The notes below the pieces were generated by a model, which searched no databases, had not been told where the DNA came from, and saw nothing but the letters and a program-made list of their open reading frames with translations. Source: Agelas oroides (taxonomy: Eukaryota > Porifera > Demospongiae > Agelasida > Agelasidae). From it: a DNA stretch of 64,000 nt. The stretch's first letter is position 1. Each line of letters starts with the position of its first letter. Shown here piece by piece: positions 12,417 to 24,614 of this stretch. The position numbers and the translations under genes are program-made. The DNA lies in the NCBI GenBank assembly GCA_949130485.1, contig OX422190.1, positions 4,998,861-5,062,860 on the forward strand, given 5' to 3'.

Positions 12417-12470
12417 GCCTCGTCCCTGAGCCAACATGTGGGAGAAGGAATGTGGCCTGGGGACGAGGTT
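12417..12470. repeat. Hairpin repeat (CCTCGTCCC...GGGACGAGG), copy a
   Basis: GCCTCGTCCCTGAGCC pairs with GGCCTGGGGACGAGG across a short loop. A second, more decayed copy lies at 12575–12619 in the same element. Confidence 0.55.
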
Positions 12471-12574
12471 AAAACCATGCCATGTACTACCATAAGTCTG
12501 CAGTCTACTCCAACTCACTGCTTAAGTTGTTGAAGAGGTTCTGTATAACATAATGCTACCAAGAGGGTCATACT

Positions 12575-12619
12575 AGCCTCATTACCAGGCCATGTGGGAG
12601 GAGGAGGTGGCCGAGGCTA
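12575..12619. repeat. Hairpin repeat, copy b
   Basis: AGCCTCATTACCAGGCC with the inverse end GGCCGAGGCT; a decayed member of the same family. Confidence 0.5.
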
Positions 12620-13381
12620 CAGACATGAACTGCCAGTAATAAAGGTTGTGAACTTGTGGTACGTTTTAAGAAGAACCCAATGCACTAACTGTAGTGTGAA
12701 AAAGATGTAGGGATGGGGCTTTGCCAATATGTTGACCTTTGCTTTCATGCATTATCCCTACCTTGTTTGCATACATTTTGGCATGCCATCCCTACATCTT
12801 TTTACATTTTTAATGTTTTTTAAGTCTTGTATAATAATGAACAGAACACAGCTTTTCGACAGTGCTCCAAAGCAAGAGAAGGAAACTTTCAATTTTTAGC
12901 TTTAGTGCTTGACACACACATCAATGTGTTTACAAGGTACATAAAAGGTCAACACTTGTTATCCTTCCCCTAAATTAATGAAAAGCACTATAGTGCTAAA
13001 CCCTCGCCGCAGGTAATTGTAAGAGTTTTGTTTTGGATATTGAATTTAGAGAGTGAAAATACATATATAAAACGTGAGGGGTGGAATGGTCAAAACAGTC
13101 ACACTGGTAGGGTGCGAAGTACAGCTGCTGTATTTATATATATATACTCCACTTCAACCCTTGTTTCTGTGGTAACAGGTGGGTATTATTTATACTGACA
13201 GGAAGTTGTAGATTCTGTAGATTCTGTTCCATATACCACAGGAAGTTGTAAAATGATGTTTCCTATAAGCTACTTTGTTTACAGTGTTACATATTTACTA
13301 ATACCATACCTTGTTTACGGTGAAAACTACCATGTGTGTTTACTAATAACAACAAGGACCAATGAGAGTGGAGAATATAAC

Positions 13382-13483
13382 AGATAAACCACAGTAGACA
13401 GAGATTTATGGTCCATAAACAACCCTTGCCCTCGGGCTCGGGTGGTTTATGGATCATAAATCCCTGTCTACTGTGGTTTATCT
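13382..13483. repeat. Perfect-looking 43-bp inverted repeat
   Basis: AGATAAACCACAGTAGACAG begins an arm (to 13424) mirrored by 13440–13483 around the loop TTGCCCTCGGGCTCG. A few mismatches only. It would extrude as a cruciform or is a miniature fold-back element. Confidence 0.65.
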
Positions 13484-14371
13484 ATAACATGTAACTAGTC
13501 AGCTATTCAGAGTTGCATGAAAGCAAAAATACATGTATAGACAACTGCTATAGCATCTAACTCATTAGAGGAGAAAGCAAGTATGGTTGCTGCATGCCAA
13601 TTTACATATATGTAGCAAGCTCAGCTGAATGTGCTGTACATGATCAGATTGATCATGGATCAATCAAGTCTACCAGTGTTTTGAGTCAATGTAGTTTTCC
13701 GTGTGTTGTACCTCTGGTGCCATGGAATTGTAGAATGAAGTGACTATTGGTCTGGCAGAATTCTCGTTCCCAGTCAGATTAGGGTTAGGGTTTAGAGTTA
13801 TGTTTAGGACTGGGTATTGAGTTTGCTTCCTGCTGGTAAGACGTACGTAAGATCAAAGGCTTCCTCCGGAACAATAGCCACATTGATCACTCGAAATACT
13901 GAATGTCAAGTGATTCAGTTGGTTTCGATGCCGTCATGTGCTGCTTCTCTTTAAAGTATGTAGCCCATTCTCATGGCTACTTGCACGAGAGTTTCTAGAC
14001 CTACCTCTCCCCATGCAAATACTGGGTGCAATCTGTGCTGGGGATGATATGGGGCTAGCTTGCTAGCTGCTATTTCAGTGAGCTAATTGTAGGCTGGAAT
14101 GCAATGGAGAATGTAATTAAGGCAGTACATTTACGTGATTGCGCATGTTATAGCATGCACATGTCCAACCTCTGATGAGGCTCAATAAATCTTGTTCATG
14201 TATTTCAGGCTTATAATAATAATCACAGGCTAATATCTGTAAAGTCAACAAAGCTGTATCAATGGTGACAGACTCAAACTAAATCAATGTGCGTAATGAT
14301 TGGCCAATGAAACTCGTTAATGGATAAGCAGAAGAGCACATGCAGTTTGTTGATGGTGACAATGTGAACAT
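13484..14371. other. Spacer, no gene recognised
   Basis: No coding or repeat structure with definable ends seen. Confidence 0.35.
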
Positions 14372-15446
14372 TCACTGCCTGGTGAATCCAGTGATAATGT
14401 TCTTGTCATTGTAGGAGATCGTCTTGAACGGCGCAGTGGCAAGCAGATCAGTAGCAGTAACTTCCCTGTCCAACACATTCACAATTTCTCCGATAGTGCT
14501 GCCAAAAGTGTGTAGGGACTTGTACTGCCTCATACCTGAGCCATGTGTGCTGTACATTAGTAGCAGTTTGCCTGACACCTGACTCGTACATATGTCAAAT
14601 CGTTGTATCATGCCACAGTCGGGTTTGGAGCATCTCCCGAGGGGTGGCGTGACAGGCTCCACCCTTACACTGCAGGCATGCGTTGTATGAATGGAGCTGT
14701 GGAATACCAACGATCTGAACATCATGGAGGCAGTTTACTATTTCGAACTCTGAGGAGTCTGATTCCTGCTCCACCTTGCCAATGTCCTCAATCGGTACAA
14801 TTGTAGCTCCTTCTCTTGGCATGGACAGGAATTTCTTCATGTTAAATTCCCTCACAACAAAGTTCTGGAGACAGTAGTTACTGTCTGGTGACATAGTGTC
14901 CACATATTCCTCCCACAGAGTAACAGTTGTGGTGGACGTGTGATCTCCAACGATCACGTCTTGCTTTGTCTTTCCTCCTGGGATTTGGATGGGATCTTTT
15001 TTGTGGAGAACCTTCACACTGGCTGAAACTTTATCGAATGGTTGAATTTCTTGTATTTCAGCCATAGTTATAGCAGCACTTGTGTCAGCGTCATCACCTT
15101 CAGGAATGTCGAATTTCCTTGTAGAGGGAGATATCTTAGTTCCATTCTTAAGCAGTGCCTCCATCTGATTCCCTTGTCGGGAGACTTTTATCTGGCAATC
15201 CTGCAGCGAAATTGGTGTTTTGGTTTCTGAAAATGTAATGAGTCGCTTTTGTTGGTCCTGACGGAACCCAACAAGTCGCATGGTCGATGTTCCATCCGTA
15301 AGCACACCATCAAAGTATCTGCAGGTTTTCCCTTTCTTTACCGGAGAGAGTGTCTTAAGAACACCGTGCAAATTTGCTGTTTGAAATGGTTCAGTAATGT
15401 CAGTGTAGTTATCAAGTTCGGGAGCGGGTCTTTTGCGTGAAGCCAT
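14372..15446 (-). pseudogene. RPA1-like single-strand DNA-binding protein of a Helentron, frameshifted
   Basis: The ATG at 15446 opens a protein beginning MASRKRPAPELDNYTDI. It contains two OB-fold-like stretches (about residues 25–95 and 115–215) followed by the start of a third with a zinc site: CLQC is in this frame, while the partner cysteines (CSKPDC) are in the next frame, near 14640–14670. The frame switch implies a one-base indel; the second frame then continues to a stop at 14372. RPA-like genes with this OB/zinc layout are carried by Helitrons and Helentrons, and here it lies just downstream of a RepHel-EN remnant on the same strand, which supports that reading. Confidence 0.65.
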
Positions 15447-16029
15447 GATGTGAAATAATTCAGTGGCAGAGACTTGCTGAAGATCAGAAGACTTGCTGCA
15501 GTAGAGACATAGAGTCAAGTGGTAGTTCAGGGGCAGACTTGCTGCAGTAGAGAGAGACACAGAATTGGTTGCAGTTTGAGACACAGACTTCTTCAAGGGA
15601 AAACTTCATCAACTTGCAAATAGAATGAAAGGTGAGCAAGACCTTCATTGCTTGACCAACAGAATTGTGGATAGATGTATAATCAGTGGAAGTCATTGGT
15701 TTCTCATTGGTCTGAGTGGTTTCATTGCGACTCGCAAGGAGTCAGTGTGGCATAAGATGATTTCTTATGGCATTTTTATGGATTTATTAATGGCTGTCAT
15801 AGGACTTACAGTGGGAGTAAACACATAGGCATTGTTAAAAAGCATCTGTTGATATTATTTAGTACTTGTTCAACACGCACAGGGACTAAACAAGAACAGC
15901 TGATTACTTCATCTACCAAAGTATGACATACCTGCATAATCCTTTACTTGTCCACATTGAGATAGTGGCAATATGGTGAAATTGCTTGGCTTTTGTAGTG
16001 GTTGTCATTTGGCTTTCATTGCATTGAGC

Positions 16030-17345
16030 TCACAATAGAAAGTAATGTTGTAATAGGACTGAACAAAACACGGTATCGTGATCCGAATAGTATGTATCAG
16101 TAACTTGGATCTTAATGAACTGTGGTGGTATGTTACAGTAAACATGGTCAATCAGGGTACCTTTGTCTGTGGTGGGAGTGTGCACTAGCTGGGAATATCT
16201 ATACTGAGACATGAGGGTTACCATTCTCGAGTTAGGTTTGGCCAAAAGGTCTTCATTGAAATCACCCAACACAATGGATGGCATATCATAGCTTTCCAAA
16301 TGGTGTAATAATCCGGACATCATACATAGCAGGTTATCAATGGACACACTGGGGGACCTGTACACTACAGTGAGCCGGATGGAACATCCATTGGGCAATA
16401 AAAGGGTGGTTGAAAGGGCTTCAATTAGGACACCACTGGGTGAGAACTCAGTTTCATTAGATGCTTGCATGTTTGCTGGTATACTGATAAGAACTCCTCC
16501 TTTGTTATCACCAGATGTACGGTCAGATCTGATTACTTGGTGATTACCAAGAATAACCGGGGATGAAACTTGGGGTGTCAACCATGTTTCAGTAAAACAA
16601 AGGATACCAGCAGATGTAAGGGAGTGATCACATTGAATATCAGGTAGCTTAGCTACTAGTGACCTCACATTGAGTAGTGCAATACTGATGTAATTGTCAG
16701 GACATGTAAACATTGGAAGGGGGCTTAACAGGTTGTTATTCAATCTTTCCATTTCATCCTTTACATCTTGGCTAGCTTTGATGACTTTTCCATTGAAATT
16801 GATTATGTGCAAACCTTCAAGTTTCTTAACACGACTGAGTGCTACGTATGCTTGTCCAGGGTTGAAACGGTTACCTTTCATATCAACCACAATTTTGTCT
16901 AGTGTGAGACCTTGGACTTTATGGATAGTTATAGCCCATGCAAGGGTCAATGGGAATTGTAAACGGGTAACTTCTGAACCCCGCCTCCTTTTGGCTAGAA
17001 ACGCAACTTCGTGCTTTTTCAGGGGAATAGCATCAGAATATCCGTGACGGTACTGACTAGACTGTTTGGCTTTAGCACCAACATCTGGATTGTCAAACTT
17101 AACTAGGATATGAATGACTTTGTTGTCATTAGAGGTTACAACATGAACTACTTCACCTCTAGCACCATTGACGAGGCCATCGGACACATCTACATTGGTT
17201 ATCAACATTACTCTGGCCCCAATTGCTATTTTAAGGACACTGAGAAGGCCACCAGTTTCTGATCATTTGTCAGACAAGTTTGAGAGGTCAATATGGTCAA
17301 AGTTGATAGGCAAGCCCTGGGCAGTGTGATGGCTTGGTTTGTGTA
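16030..17345 (-). pseudogene. Helentron RepHel–endonuclease protein, C-terminal part
   Basis: The long open part (from 17208) starts inside the Pif1/RecD-like helicase of Helitrons: MLITNVDVSDGLVNGARGEV, then LAWAITIHKVQGLTLDKIV (motif V region) and GQAYVALSRVKKLEGLHI (motif VI). A linker follows, then a complete apurinic/EEP-type endonuclease: LLNVRSL, CFTETWL, VVYRSPS, VLGDFNEDL, GTLIDHVY and a final SDHD motif. Upstream in the same frame the expected sequence (NLSDK…SETGGLLSVLKIAIGARV) is interrupted by TGA near 17265, then by further stops near 17365. The TGA would be one C-to-T change from CGA, consistent with CpG decay. Endonuclease-fused RepHel is diagnostic of Helentrons. Not functional as read. 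Confidence 0.8.
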
Positions 17346-17499
17346 GGTAGTGTGTAAATAGGTTGGACTAAATAGCTGATCACTGCTTGTTTGAAGCCAT
17401 TTCTGCCAGCTATACCTACTTAGCAGGTGACTAGGGATTTGATTGTTACTAGTTTCATTCCCAGGATCTTCCTTGTACTGTGATGACAAATCAAGAAGG

Positions 17500-18876
17500 A
17501 GGGGGAAAGCCTAGTATCGATTTGCACCTGATATCATGGCACAATGTCACAGCATTGGTTAGCACTGGGTGGGCCATTTTCCTCCTTTCCACAAATGGGC
17601 TTATAAAATACTTTTTCTCACTTATAGGGGCTCCATTTGAGACGCTGTGAGCACTTTTTGGTGTCAGGAGTTTGCTGGTTAAGAGCTTTAACTATTGAAA
17701 GTTTAGTGATGAGGAGGAGTAGTTAGAATCCTGAATCTGCATAGAAAGGCTAAGAGTAAACTTGGACGATGTTGCAAGTGCTATTCAAGTGATCCATAGG
17801 CTACAACGAAATATGTGCTAGGAGAAAGGTAATATTAATCTATAAAACACTGTACCAGTGGATATTTGCGGGTGACATTCATGGATAGCGGCTAGCAAAA
17901 ATTGTCGGCGTATAGTTGTTGAATGAATGAATGATTACAGTCAATAATGCAGATCGAAGCAAGAAATATTTCATTCGTTCTTTGGTAGAACGAAAAAGTA
18001 TGAATTATTGCTTATTGCTGTTAGTAAATCTGTGTGGAGGAATGTTTGAAAGGCATGACTGACACATTTCCACTGGAAATAGTCAGTCAGCTTGACCCTA
18101 GTCTTGAACCTTGCATAGTCAGTCAGCTTGACCCCTAGTCTTGAACTTAGCCACTTGACCCCACGAGGCTACTGCATGTGTAGTGAGGTAATTCAGATGT
18201 GGGTTTTTCCTTTGAGCATTTTGGCCATCAAGTGGACATTCAACTGGTAGAGCATCCTAACAAAATGGCGAATTTGTGTGAGAACTTGAACAGTTAGTGT
18301 ACACTGCCTGTAAAGCAGGGTAACCCAGTACTCGTGCTACCCATGGTGTGATGAATTTAGACTTGGCAATCATGATTCTCACCATTTACTTTCACAGTAC
18401 GTGTACATATGATGACACCAAGGACCTAAAATTGTATTCATTAGATGTGGTTGATCCAGAAAGACAGAGACAAACTTTGCAAATGGGCCTAAGTCAAACT
18501 AGTATGCACATTTTCAACAAATGTATATATAACCCTTGTAGATACCTCACCATGAAAGATATGCATCAATATTAACCATCTAGGTCTCCCATAGGCTTGC
18601 CTGGTGTTTATTGACCCTCTGTCTGCATCAGTCATATGAGGAGCTGGATAATCTTACATGGCTGTGCAATTGGATAAGGAGCTGCATAATCTTGCATGGC
18701 TTTAATTTGCAGGTTACATTATACACATGTACGTATAAGCTGTTTCTATTTCTCCTGGTGCAGATATTGCACCTTGTGGTGGTTCTACTAATGACCTTTG
18801 ACCTTCCTACCTTCACGAGGTATGTTCCCTCACCTTTCTAAATTTTAGTGCCATGTTAATGAAGGTATGTATTGAT
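17500..18876. other. Spacer, no gene recognised
   Basis: Only short frames. A short direct repeat (CAGTCAGCTTGACCCTAGTC, 18085 and 18119) is present. Confidence 0.35.
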
Positions 18877-19543
18877 GGCCTAATGTATTCTACTGACTGC
18901 GGACTCACGGACTCACGGACTTGCTGACTCGCACCGGAAATATTTTGCGGCTGGAATGCTTTGTTCTTTGCTGACACACTGCATGTGCAACAGTTATCAA
19001 ACAAGATAGGCATGCTGCTGCCGTCTGTACGAGTTGTGTAGGCGCTAACAACACCAAGCTAGCCTTACATGAGACGCATCGACGATGCTGTAAAGAAGCG
19101 TCGTTACCAGGCAGAATTGTGAAGGGGCGGAAAGCCCTCAGCTATATGTATTTTTGCAGACTCTGTGTGCAATGGCCAGAGTACATAAGAATAGTTTTCT
19201 CCATGACTGCAAGACAATCTAGAACAGAAAACTTGGATTTGAGGCTAGCCTGGCTACGCTAACATTGCTCAACCTCACATGCCAACTCTGTCGTTGATAT
19301 GTGGACTACTTCCAGTACCTGTGGACTCATCTCAGCTTCATACCCATACTTTTTTGGAAACTATCAAAGTCTCTCACAAGTCTTGCTAACGTTTACAGCT
19401 CCTCTACAACTCAAGTAGCAGTCCCTGAGATTGCACGTGCAGTATCCGCAAAGAACAAAGCATTCCAGCCGTAAAATTATTTCCGGTGCGAGTCTGTGAA
19501 TCTGTGAGTCTGTGAGTCCGCAGTCCGCAGAATACATTAGGCC
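18877..19543. mobile_element. MITE with about 110-bp TIRs
   Basis: The left arm from GGCCTAATGTATTCT to about 18985 is mirrored by the right arm 19434–19543. Both contain a run of short GACTCACG/A units and a CACCGGAAATA block. Length 667 bp; no open reading frame of note. Confidence 0.75.
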
Positions 19544-20794
19544 TGTATAGATGTAGTACGTAATGTACATGTACTAGTGCCTAGTGATGTGGGAATGAAT
19601 TAATTAAACTTGGGTCTTTTTACCTACTTAGAATAAGAAGATACCCTTCTCTGTGTAGGAAGTACATGTTTGTAGTTATGAAACAACCACAGTGCGAATC
19701 TTGGACCCAGGGTAGGAGGTACTGACACTGAAAGCTGGCATGCTGAATTTTTGGGTCTCTTTGAATTGATTTCATACCATCAAAATTTGTGAGCTTTTTA
19801 CTGAACTTGCTTGCATGAACATTTAGGATCTGGCAACACTGCATGTTGTGCACATATCCAACAGACAATTGCAGCTGTTCACAACCTTTGTGTCACTGTA
19901 AATAGTACAACTTAGAAAACCCCCCAGACTTTATTTTTCCTAACCACTATATACCATATTTCCTTGATCAGATGCTGTGGCTGCATCTTTTTTTTTTTCA
20001 TTTGGTATGCATGGCTACTATTCGAGGGTGGTGTCTATATTCCTTTAGAGAGCCTGTGGATATCAGTAACAGCAGACTCAGGTAGGTATCGGTGATACAG
20101 CTAGGCATAGGGCTATGGAACTATTTACACTGCTGGGCAGACACTCTATTTCTCTGCAGCAAGCCACTGTGACAATGCAATGACTGATAGTTGCTGGCAG
20201 TAGTATGCACACAGCCTCTCAGTCCTGTGGTTAGTGGTGGAAGAGAGTCACAGAACATGAACAGCATTAGCACTAAACATCATCAGCAATTATTTGTTCA
20301 TTAGTGTGCCAGGTAGGCTGCCAGCCATGGCTACTATTCAAAGGTAGCACATATTTTGCTCAGAACTGTGTATCTCTGGTTATAACGTTGTTGTCAAAGA
20401 AAAGTTCAGCTAAGTTTAAGAATGGAGCTACGTTTGAGAATGGAGCCAACAGTTTTTAGCGACTATCAAGTAGCTATATAGATTGGCTAAAGATTTGGCA
20501 ACTGATGTACACACAGACATACCGATTACTTAACCACACTTCTGCATGTGCGCACTTGGTAACTACTGTAACGCTGCATGGTCATATGAAAATCATAAAC
20601 ATTACATAATCGACAATACATAAGGCTAGTCAACCAGTAGAGATCGCAAAGGGATGACACACATTTAATGAGGTGGAGCCAAAGTCTGTCCTCCCATTTC
20701 CTGGACATTCCATGGGACAGACATGGACATGAGTGGCATATGATAAACCTCGTTAGTGCAGAATTCTGTCAACTGTTTAAGCATTCTCTTCCTT
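19544..20794. other. Spacer, no gene recognised
   Basis: No supported gene or element ends. Confidence 0.35.
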
Positions 20795-21134
20795 CCCATG
20801 TCTGGTTCTCACTCAATGGTACAACAAACCAGAACAACAGTCTTGTGACACTGCAGGACATTGGTGAAAGGGATGATGCCCTGCTCTGCATGACTAACTT
20901 TACTGCTTGTTGCCAACCTCCTTATACTGTTTGTCTTAGCAAACTGGTTCTTTCCCAATGGAACTAGAGTTCCCAGCAGGGGTAACCAGTGGGATTTCTA
21001 CAGAAACAGAGATCAGATGCTGGTACCTATGCACGGCAGAAGAGGTGGAGAGGATGGGATCTACCGGTGTGAGATACCTTATTCAATGAAAGTTACCCAG
21101 ACCATATACATTGGAGTGTACAGTGTAAACACTG
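20795..21134 (+). pseudogene. Ig-like exon A, copy 1 (broken)
   Basis: Homologous to the exon at 26499–26842: HVWFSLNGTTNQ, then VTLQDIGERDDALLCMTN and, in another frame, NWFFPNGTRVPS and DGIYRCEIPYSM, the last being the Ig Y-x-C strand. An 11-base gap relative to copy 2, near 20927, shifts the frame. The acceptor AG of copy 2 reads TT here. The donor AACACTG|GTGAGT is intact. This is the first of an A-B-A-B series of Ig exons leading to the kinase at 33 kb; it is probably no longer spliced into a full product. Confidence 0.7.
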
Positions 21135-21604
21135 GTGAGTGACATTGTTTGTACACTTCCATTCGACTGTAGTCATACTGTAGTGCTTATTATGCTGCAG
21201 TGTTTTATGTTGCAGAAGATATAGCGTAATAGACTAGGCTACATATGGAATGCCTTGTGTTTCAGAACTAAATCACATCCCAAGATGCGAAATAAAGGCA
21301 ATCTTAGTCAATGCACAGGTCAAAGGGAATAATAGATAGTCAACATGAGCACTTATTTGTTAGTTCTATGGTGTAACAACCTGTAAAAGTTGATTTAAAC
21401 ATGCTCTGCTATTAGGCTCATTTCACTGTTAGGTGCTCATTTCACCGTTGGGTGCTCATTTCACTGTTGGGTGCTCATTTTCTTCCTTTGAAAATATAAG
21501 TGAGTGACTCTAGAAGAGACCTTGCTTAAGACAATTAAACGTAGCTGCAATCATGGCAACTATGTATCTAGCAACATAAGAATGTAGAGTGCTGGTCCTT
21601 GTAC

Positions 21605-22786
21605 TACAGTATTGTCCCAGGCAAGCGCTCACCCCCACACAAGTGCGCAATCACTCCCCAATTTTGACAGTTTTATGTTTTTTTGTAGGTTCTCCGTGTA
21701 ACTGCCTACCATGCTAAATTCTTGCGTTATGAATTGAACGTAGGTCACGCACATAGCTACGATCGTTCTGATGTACTTCAGGCACCACGGTATCCAGCAT
21801 CAAAGTTTCTGTCTGCAGCCTCGTTCACAGCATTCTTTGCTTAATTGCAGCACGAAATTCGCATACTGCAAGTGATGAACCTGCGGAAGCTTGGCAATGA
21901 GGCTACGAGTTGGTCCACTTTCTAACCCAATACAGCTTTCTCCACTGTCGGGCTGGCCTCAACGGTGGCGCTGGTGAAGCAATGATGCAGGTCGATTCTG
22001 TGCCCCCTGGCAGCTAATTTGGCATCCGGGGTGGGTGCTTGCACAGGGATACTTGAACCATTCCAGGCCCTTACCCAGGATTTTCAAAAGGGAGATTACA
22101 TGGATGTCTGATGTGCAAGTCATGTTTAAGCCATTATCAGGCCCAATCAGCTACGATGGGGTGACTGGGAGTTGGAGACTGCATGCATAAGCATGCAAGA
22201 TTAGGGGGGTCTGGGGGCAGGCCCCCCTAGAAAATTTTAGACATTAGATGCTCTGAGATTGCTTCCGACACCATGGACAGAAGCAGAGCCATCTGAATAG
22301 CTACATGACTCACAGTGTATTGCATCCAATTTTTGGCTGTCCATATATGCATTTGCTAAGCCAGTTGACATCAAATTTCCACGAGAGAAGGTACTACGGT
22401 TGGCAGAACAGTAGGTGGGGTGACAGATGGTGAAATAGTAGAAAATACTGAAAATATGTCAGAAGAGCATCAGGCTTATACATTACATTTCCATGCATTT
22501 TCATTGCAGCAGCGTAATCTGCTTAGCCACGTGTTCCACACACATCCGCTGGGTGCATAGCTGCAACCACAATAGCAGTGAGGTACAAACAGCAAAGAAC
22601 ACAAACTTTATAATTAGGAGGTGTATAAAATCTTTGGAGGCCAAAGGGAGGGTTCGAGCGAATCCCCTTGAACCCCCCTGCCTACGGGCCTGCAATCAAG
22701 CACCTCCTCTGTGCAATCGTCCACCCTCATTTTTTTGGTGCTTGAGCTACGAGCGCCCATGGGCACTTGCCCGGGACAATACGGTA
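21605..22786. mobile_element. TA-flanked MITE, TACaGTATTGTCC family, copy 1
   Basis: Left end TACAGTATTGTCCCAGGCAA, right end (inverse) TACCGTATTGTCCCGGGCAA; 1,182 bp. A second member lies at 49553–50082, and both share inner blocks (CCAATTTTGACAG near 21658; the GCAGTATGCGAA / GAGGCTAC segment). TA ends point to Tc1/mariner. The part near 22200 (GGGGGGTCTGGGGGCAGGCC) resembles the hAT-like MITE at 38033. Confidence 0.65.
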
Positions 22787-23133
22787 CTCACAATCACATA
22801 GATTTCTTGCTATAAAACTATATCTCTTGCCTCTGCTGCTGTGTTTAATATCTCGTATGCTGACAACTACATATAAGCTATGCTTGCCAAACAACCTGAT
22901 TTTCATAAAGATGACGGAGTTGCTTATGGTGACTACATTACCTGGTCCTTTATTGACCGAGCCCTACACTGCCAAGTTGAAATTTGAAGTTTCTCTCTGT
23001 ATATTTGGCAGTCCCATGTAGAAATCGAGCTGGACATAGGGGAGGGCGGTGCCCGACTACAAGTATGTACCTGAGACCGAGTTTCTTACCGGAGTGCTTA
23101 ATGATGAAGCCTAGTATGTTATTTGAATGCGGA

Positions 23134-23159
23134 CCCCCCCCCCCCCCCCCCCCCCCCCC
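23134..23159. repeat. Poly(C) tract, about 26 C
   Basis: Uninterrupted C run followed by ACCCCCAC. On the minus strand it is a G-run able to form a quadruplex. Similar runs occur at 46094–46121 (C) and 54310–54341 (G). Confidence 0.85.
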
Positions 23160-23587
23160 ACCCCCACATCCACCTTGCGTCCACCTGACGTCATTCATGT
23201 GGTAAGTGTTCCCAGGCCTTCCCGTTGTTCGCCGCTCTTCCGCTTCCGAGTATTAAACTGAACGCAAACCAGCGTTTTCCACTCACCCCACTGTACAGCC
23301 GGAGGTGGACGGGGTATGTGACACCCCCTCTCCCAGAAAAGCTTCAGATTGCTTCTAAGGCCATTTTTTTTACATGTTCAGGTACTGTTGGGACTGGGGA
23401 ACCTGTCTGCTTTATGGAATATGAGAGTTTCCGCTTTTCAGGAGTTTTGAATATACACAAACATACATAAATGTATTCTGGACCAAACAAAGTGTCCGCA
23501 ATATTGTAGATGGCCAATTTTCCAGGGTGTCCGTAAGGTGGGGTTCCATTGTACTTCTGGTGCACTTCTGGTCCAGTCTGGTCCGGT

Positions 23588-23960
23588 CCAGGTTTTAAAG
23601 AAGGCCTCAGTATTCAGCATGCAACCACAGTGTTTAATCTGCATTCAGTGACTTCACCATCCAAGCTTTGCTTTTTAGATGCACAAGTGCCTGCATTTTG
23701 TAGTCTTGTGCCCAGACCTCACCCATTGTGTTTGTACACCATTTTCCTAGCAAACCATAACAGCCACCATGTGCTCTTTTCCACATGCCTAAACCACATT
23801 TCACCTTTCTGCTAGTATAGCTAGAACCTACTATTAAGGCCACACAAAGTTATTTTCCTGTTTCTGGTCCTACAAGTCACTTAAAAATGACCAGCCACCA
23901 GGCTTCTTCTTTTTTTTTTGAACCAAAGTGGAACCTTTTCTGCGTGAATAAACATGGTCC
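23588..23960 (-). repeat. Partial relatives of the element at 27938–28239
   Basis: Blocks here (ATTCAGCATGCAACCACAGT at about 23610; AAGGCCACACAAAGTTATTT at about 23839; AAAATGACCAGCCACCAGGC) recur, some inverted, in 27938–28239. The order is rearranged, so this is probably a composite of nested or broken copies. Confidence 0.45.
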
Positions 23961-24078
23961 TCTTACCTTGTACAGCCTCTGTTCTAGCACAAGAGGCAGT
24001 TTTAAATCTGGACGAGCATTTTGTGGTTAATAACAATTGACTATGTACTAACAGTTTGCTAATGACCTTTGACTGCAG

Positions 24079-24140
24079 TAGCCTCATTCCCAGGCCACTC
24101 CCAGATCTTATCTCGCAGGGATTGGCTGGGAACGAGGCTA
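24079..24140. repeat. Hairpin repeat TAGCCTCATTCCCAGGCC...GGCTA
   Basis: The outer 19 bases pair with TGGCTGGGAACGAGGCTA at the right end. Member of the dispersed CCTCGTTCCCAGGCC hairpin family, lying in the intron before Ig exon B copy 1. Confidence 0.6.
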
Positions 24141-24329
24141 TGACTGTAGACCTTTGAACAGATTACTTTGTAAACACATAATGCACTTGCCAGTTTCTTC
24201 CAGGCCACGTTTGAGGGAGCATGCATTAACTATGGATGCTGAACAAGTTTGGAATTGCTACTAACTTTCCACACATTACTTACATGGCAGTTGTATTTAA
24301 TTTTACCTTTAACTTGTATATCCATGCAG

Positions 24330-24614
24330 GTACACCCAATTTAATGAGTTTAACTTTTGATTACCAGTCCAGGACCCTCACGTGCACCTCCACTGGTGGA
24401 CCTGCTACCACTGTCACCTGGAAGAGAGATGGGGTTGTGATAACTCTCAATGATACTTACCAGCAGACCAAGAGCTTAGTTGATGCTGTTAATGGTACCT
24501 ACCAGACAGTGCTCATCATTGACCCATCAGTCGGTTGGAGTGACATTGTGGGGACATACAACTGCACAGTGGAGAATGTCAGAGGAGAGTCCTCAGAGAC
24601 AGTGGTTGTACCAG
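24330..24614 (+). CDS. Ig-like (I-set type) exon B, copy 1, intact
   Basis: Acceptor TGCAG|GTACACCC and donor CCAG|GTGAGA bound a 285-bp exon in phase 1 on both sides, the usual phase for animal Ig exons. It encodes one Ig domain: LTCTSTGG with the first Cys, VTWKRDG with the core Trp, then DIVGTYNCTVEN with the Y-x-C second Cys. Several N-x-S/T sites suggest an extracellular protein. It is 78% or more like copy 2 at 30469 by eye. It lies between broken exons A1 and A2 on the same strand and presumably belongs to the receptor kinase locus ending at 33785, or to its upstream duplicate. Confidence 0.8.

Larger units (their letters stand above)
12248..12830. mobile_element. Long-TIR MITE (144-bp arms)
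   Basis: Arms 12248–12391 and 12687–12830 are nearly perfect inverse copies (outer end ACAAGACTTAAAAAACATT, inner end CACTACAGTT) around a 295-bp centre. The centre holds two hairpin repeats (12417–12470 and 12575–12619), so smaller elements have nested in it or form its core. Confidence 0.75.
14372..17345 (-). mobile_element. Helentron (Helitron2) 3' fragment
   Basis: Minus-strand order is Pif1-type helicase end, fused endonuclease, then an RPA-like gene, as in Helentrons. The Rep nuclease and most of the helicase are absent. No terminal hairpin or TC/CTAG-type end was identified, so the limits are those of the coding remains. Confidence 0.65.

Noticed and set aside
14603-14806. Plus-strand frame over the RPA-like gene
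   Set aside because: Antisense shadow of the minus-strand OB-fold gene.
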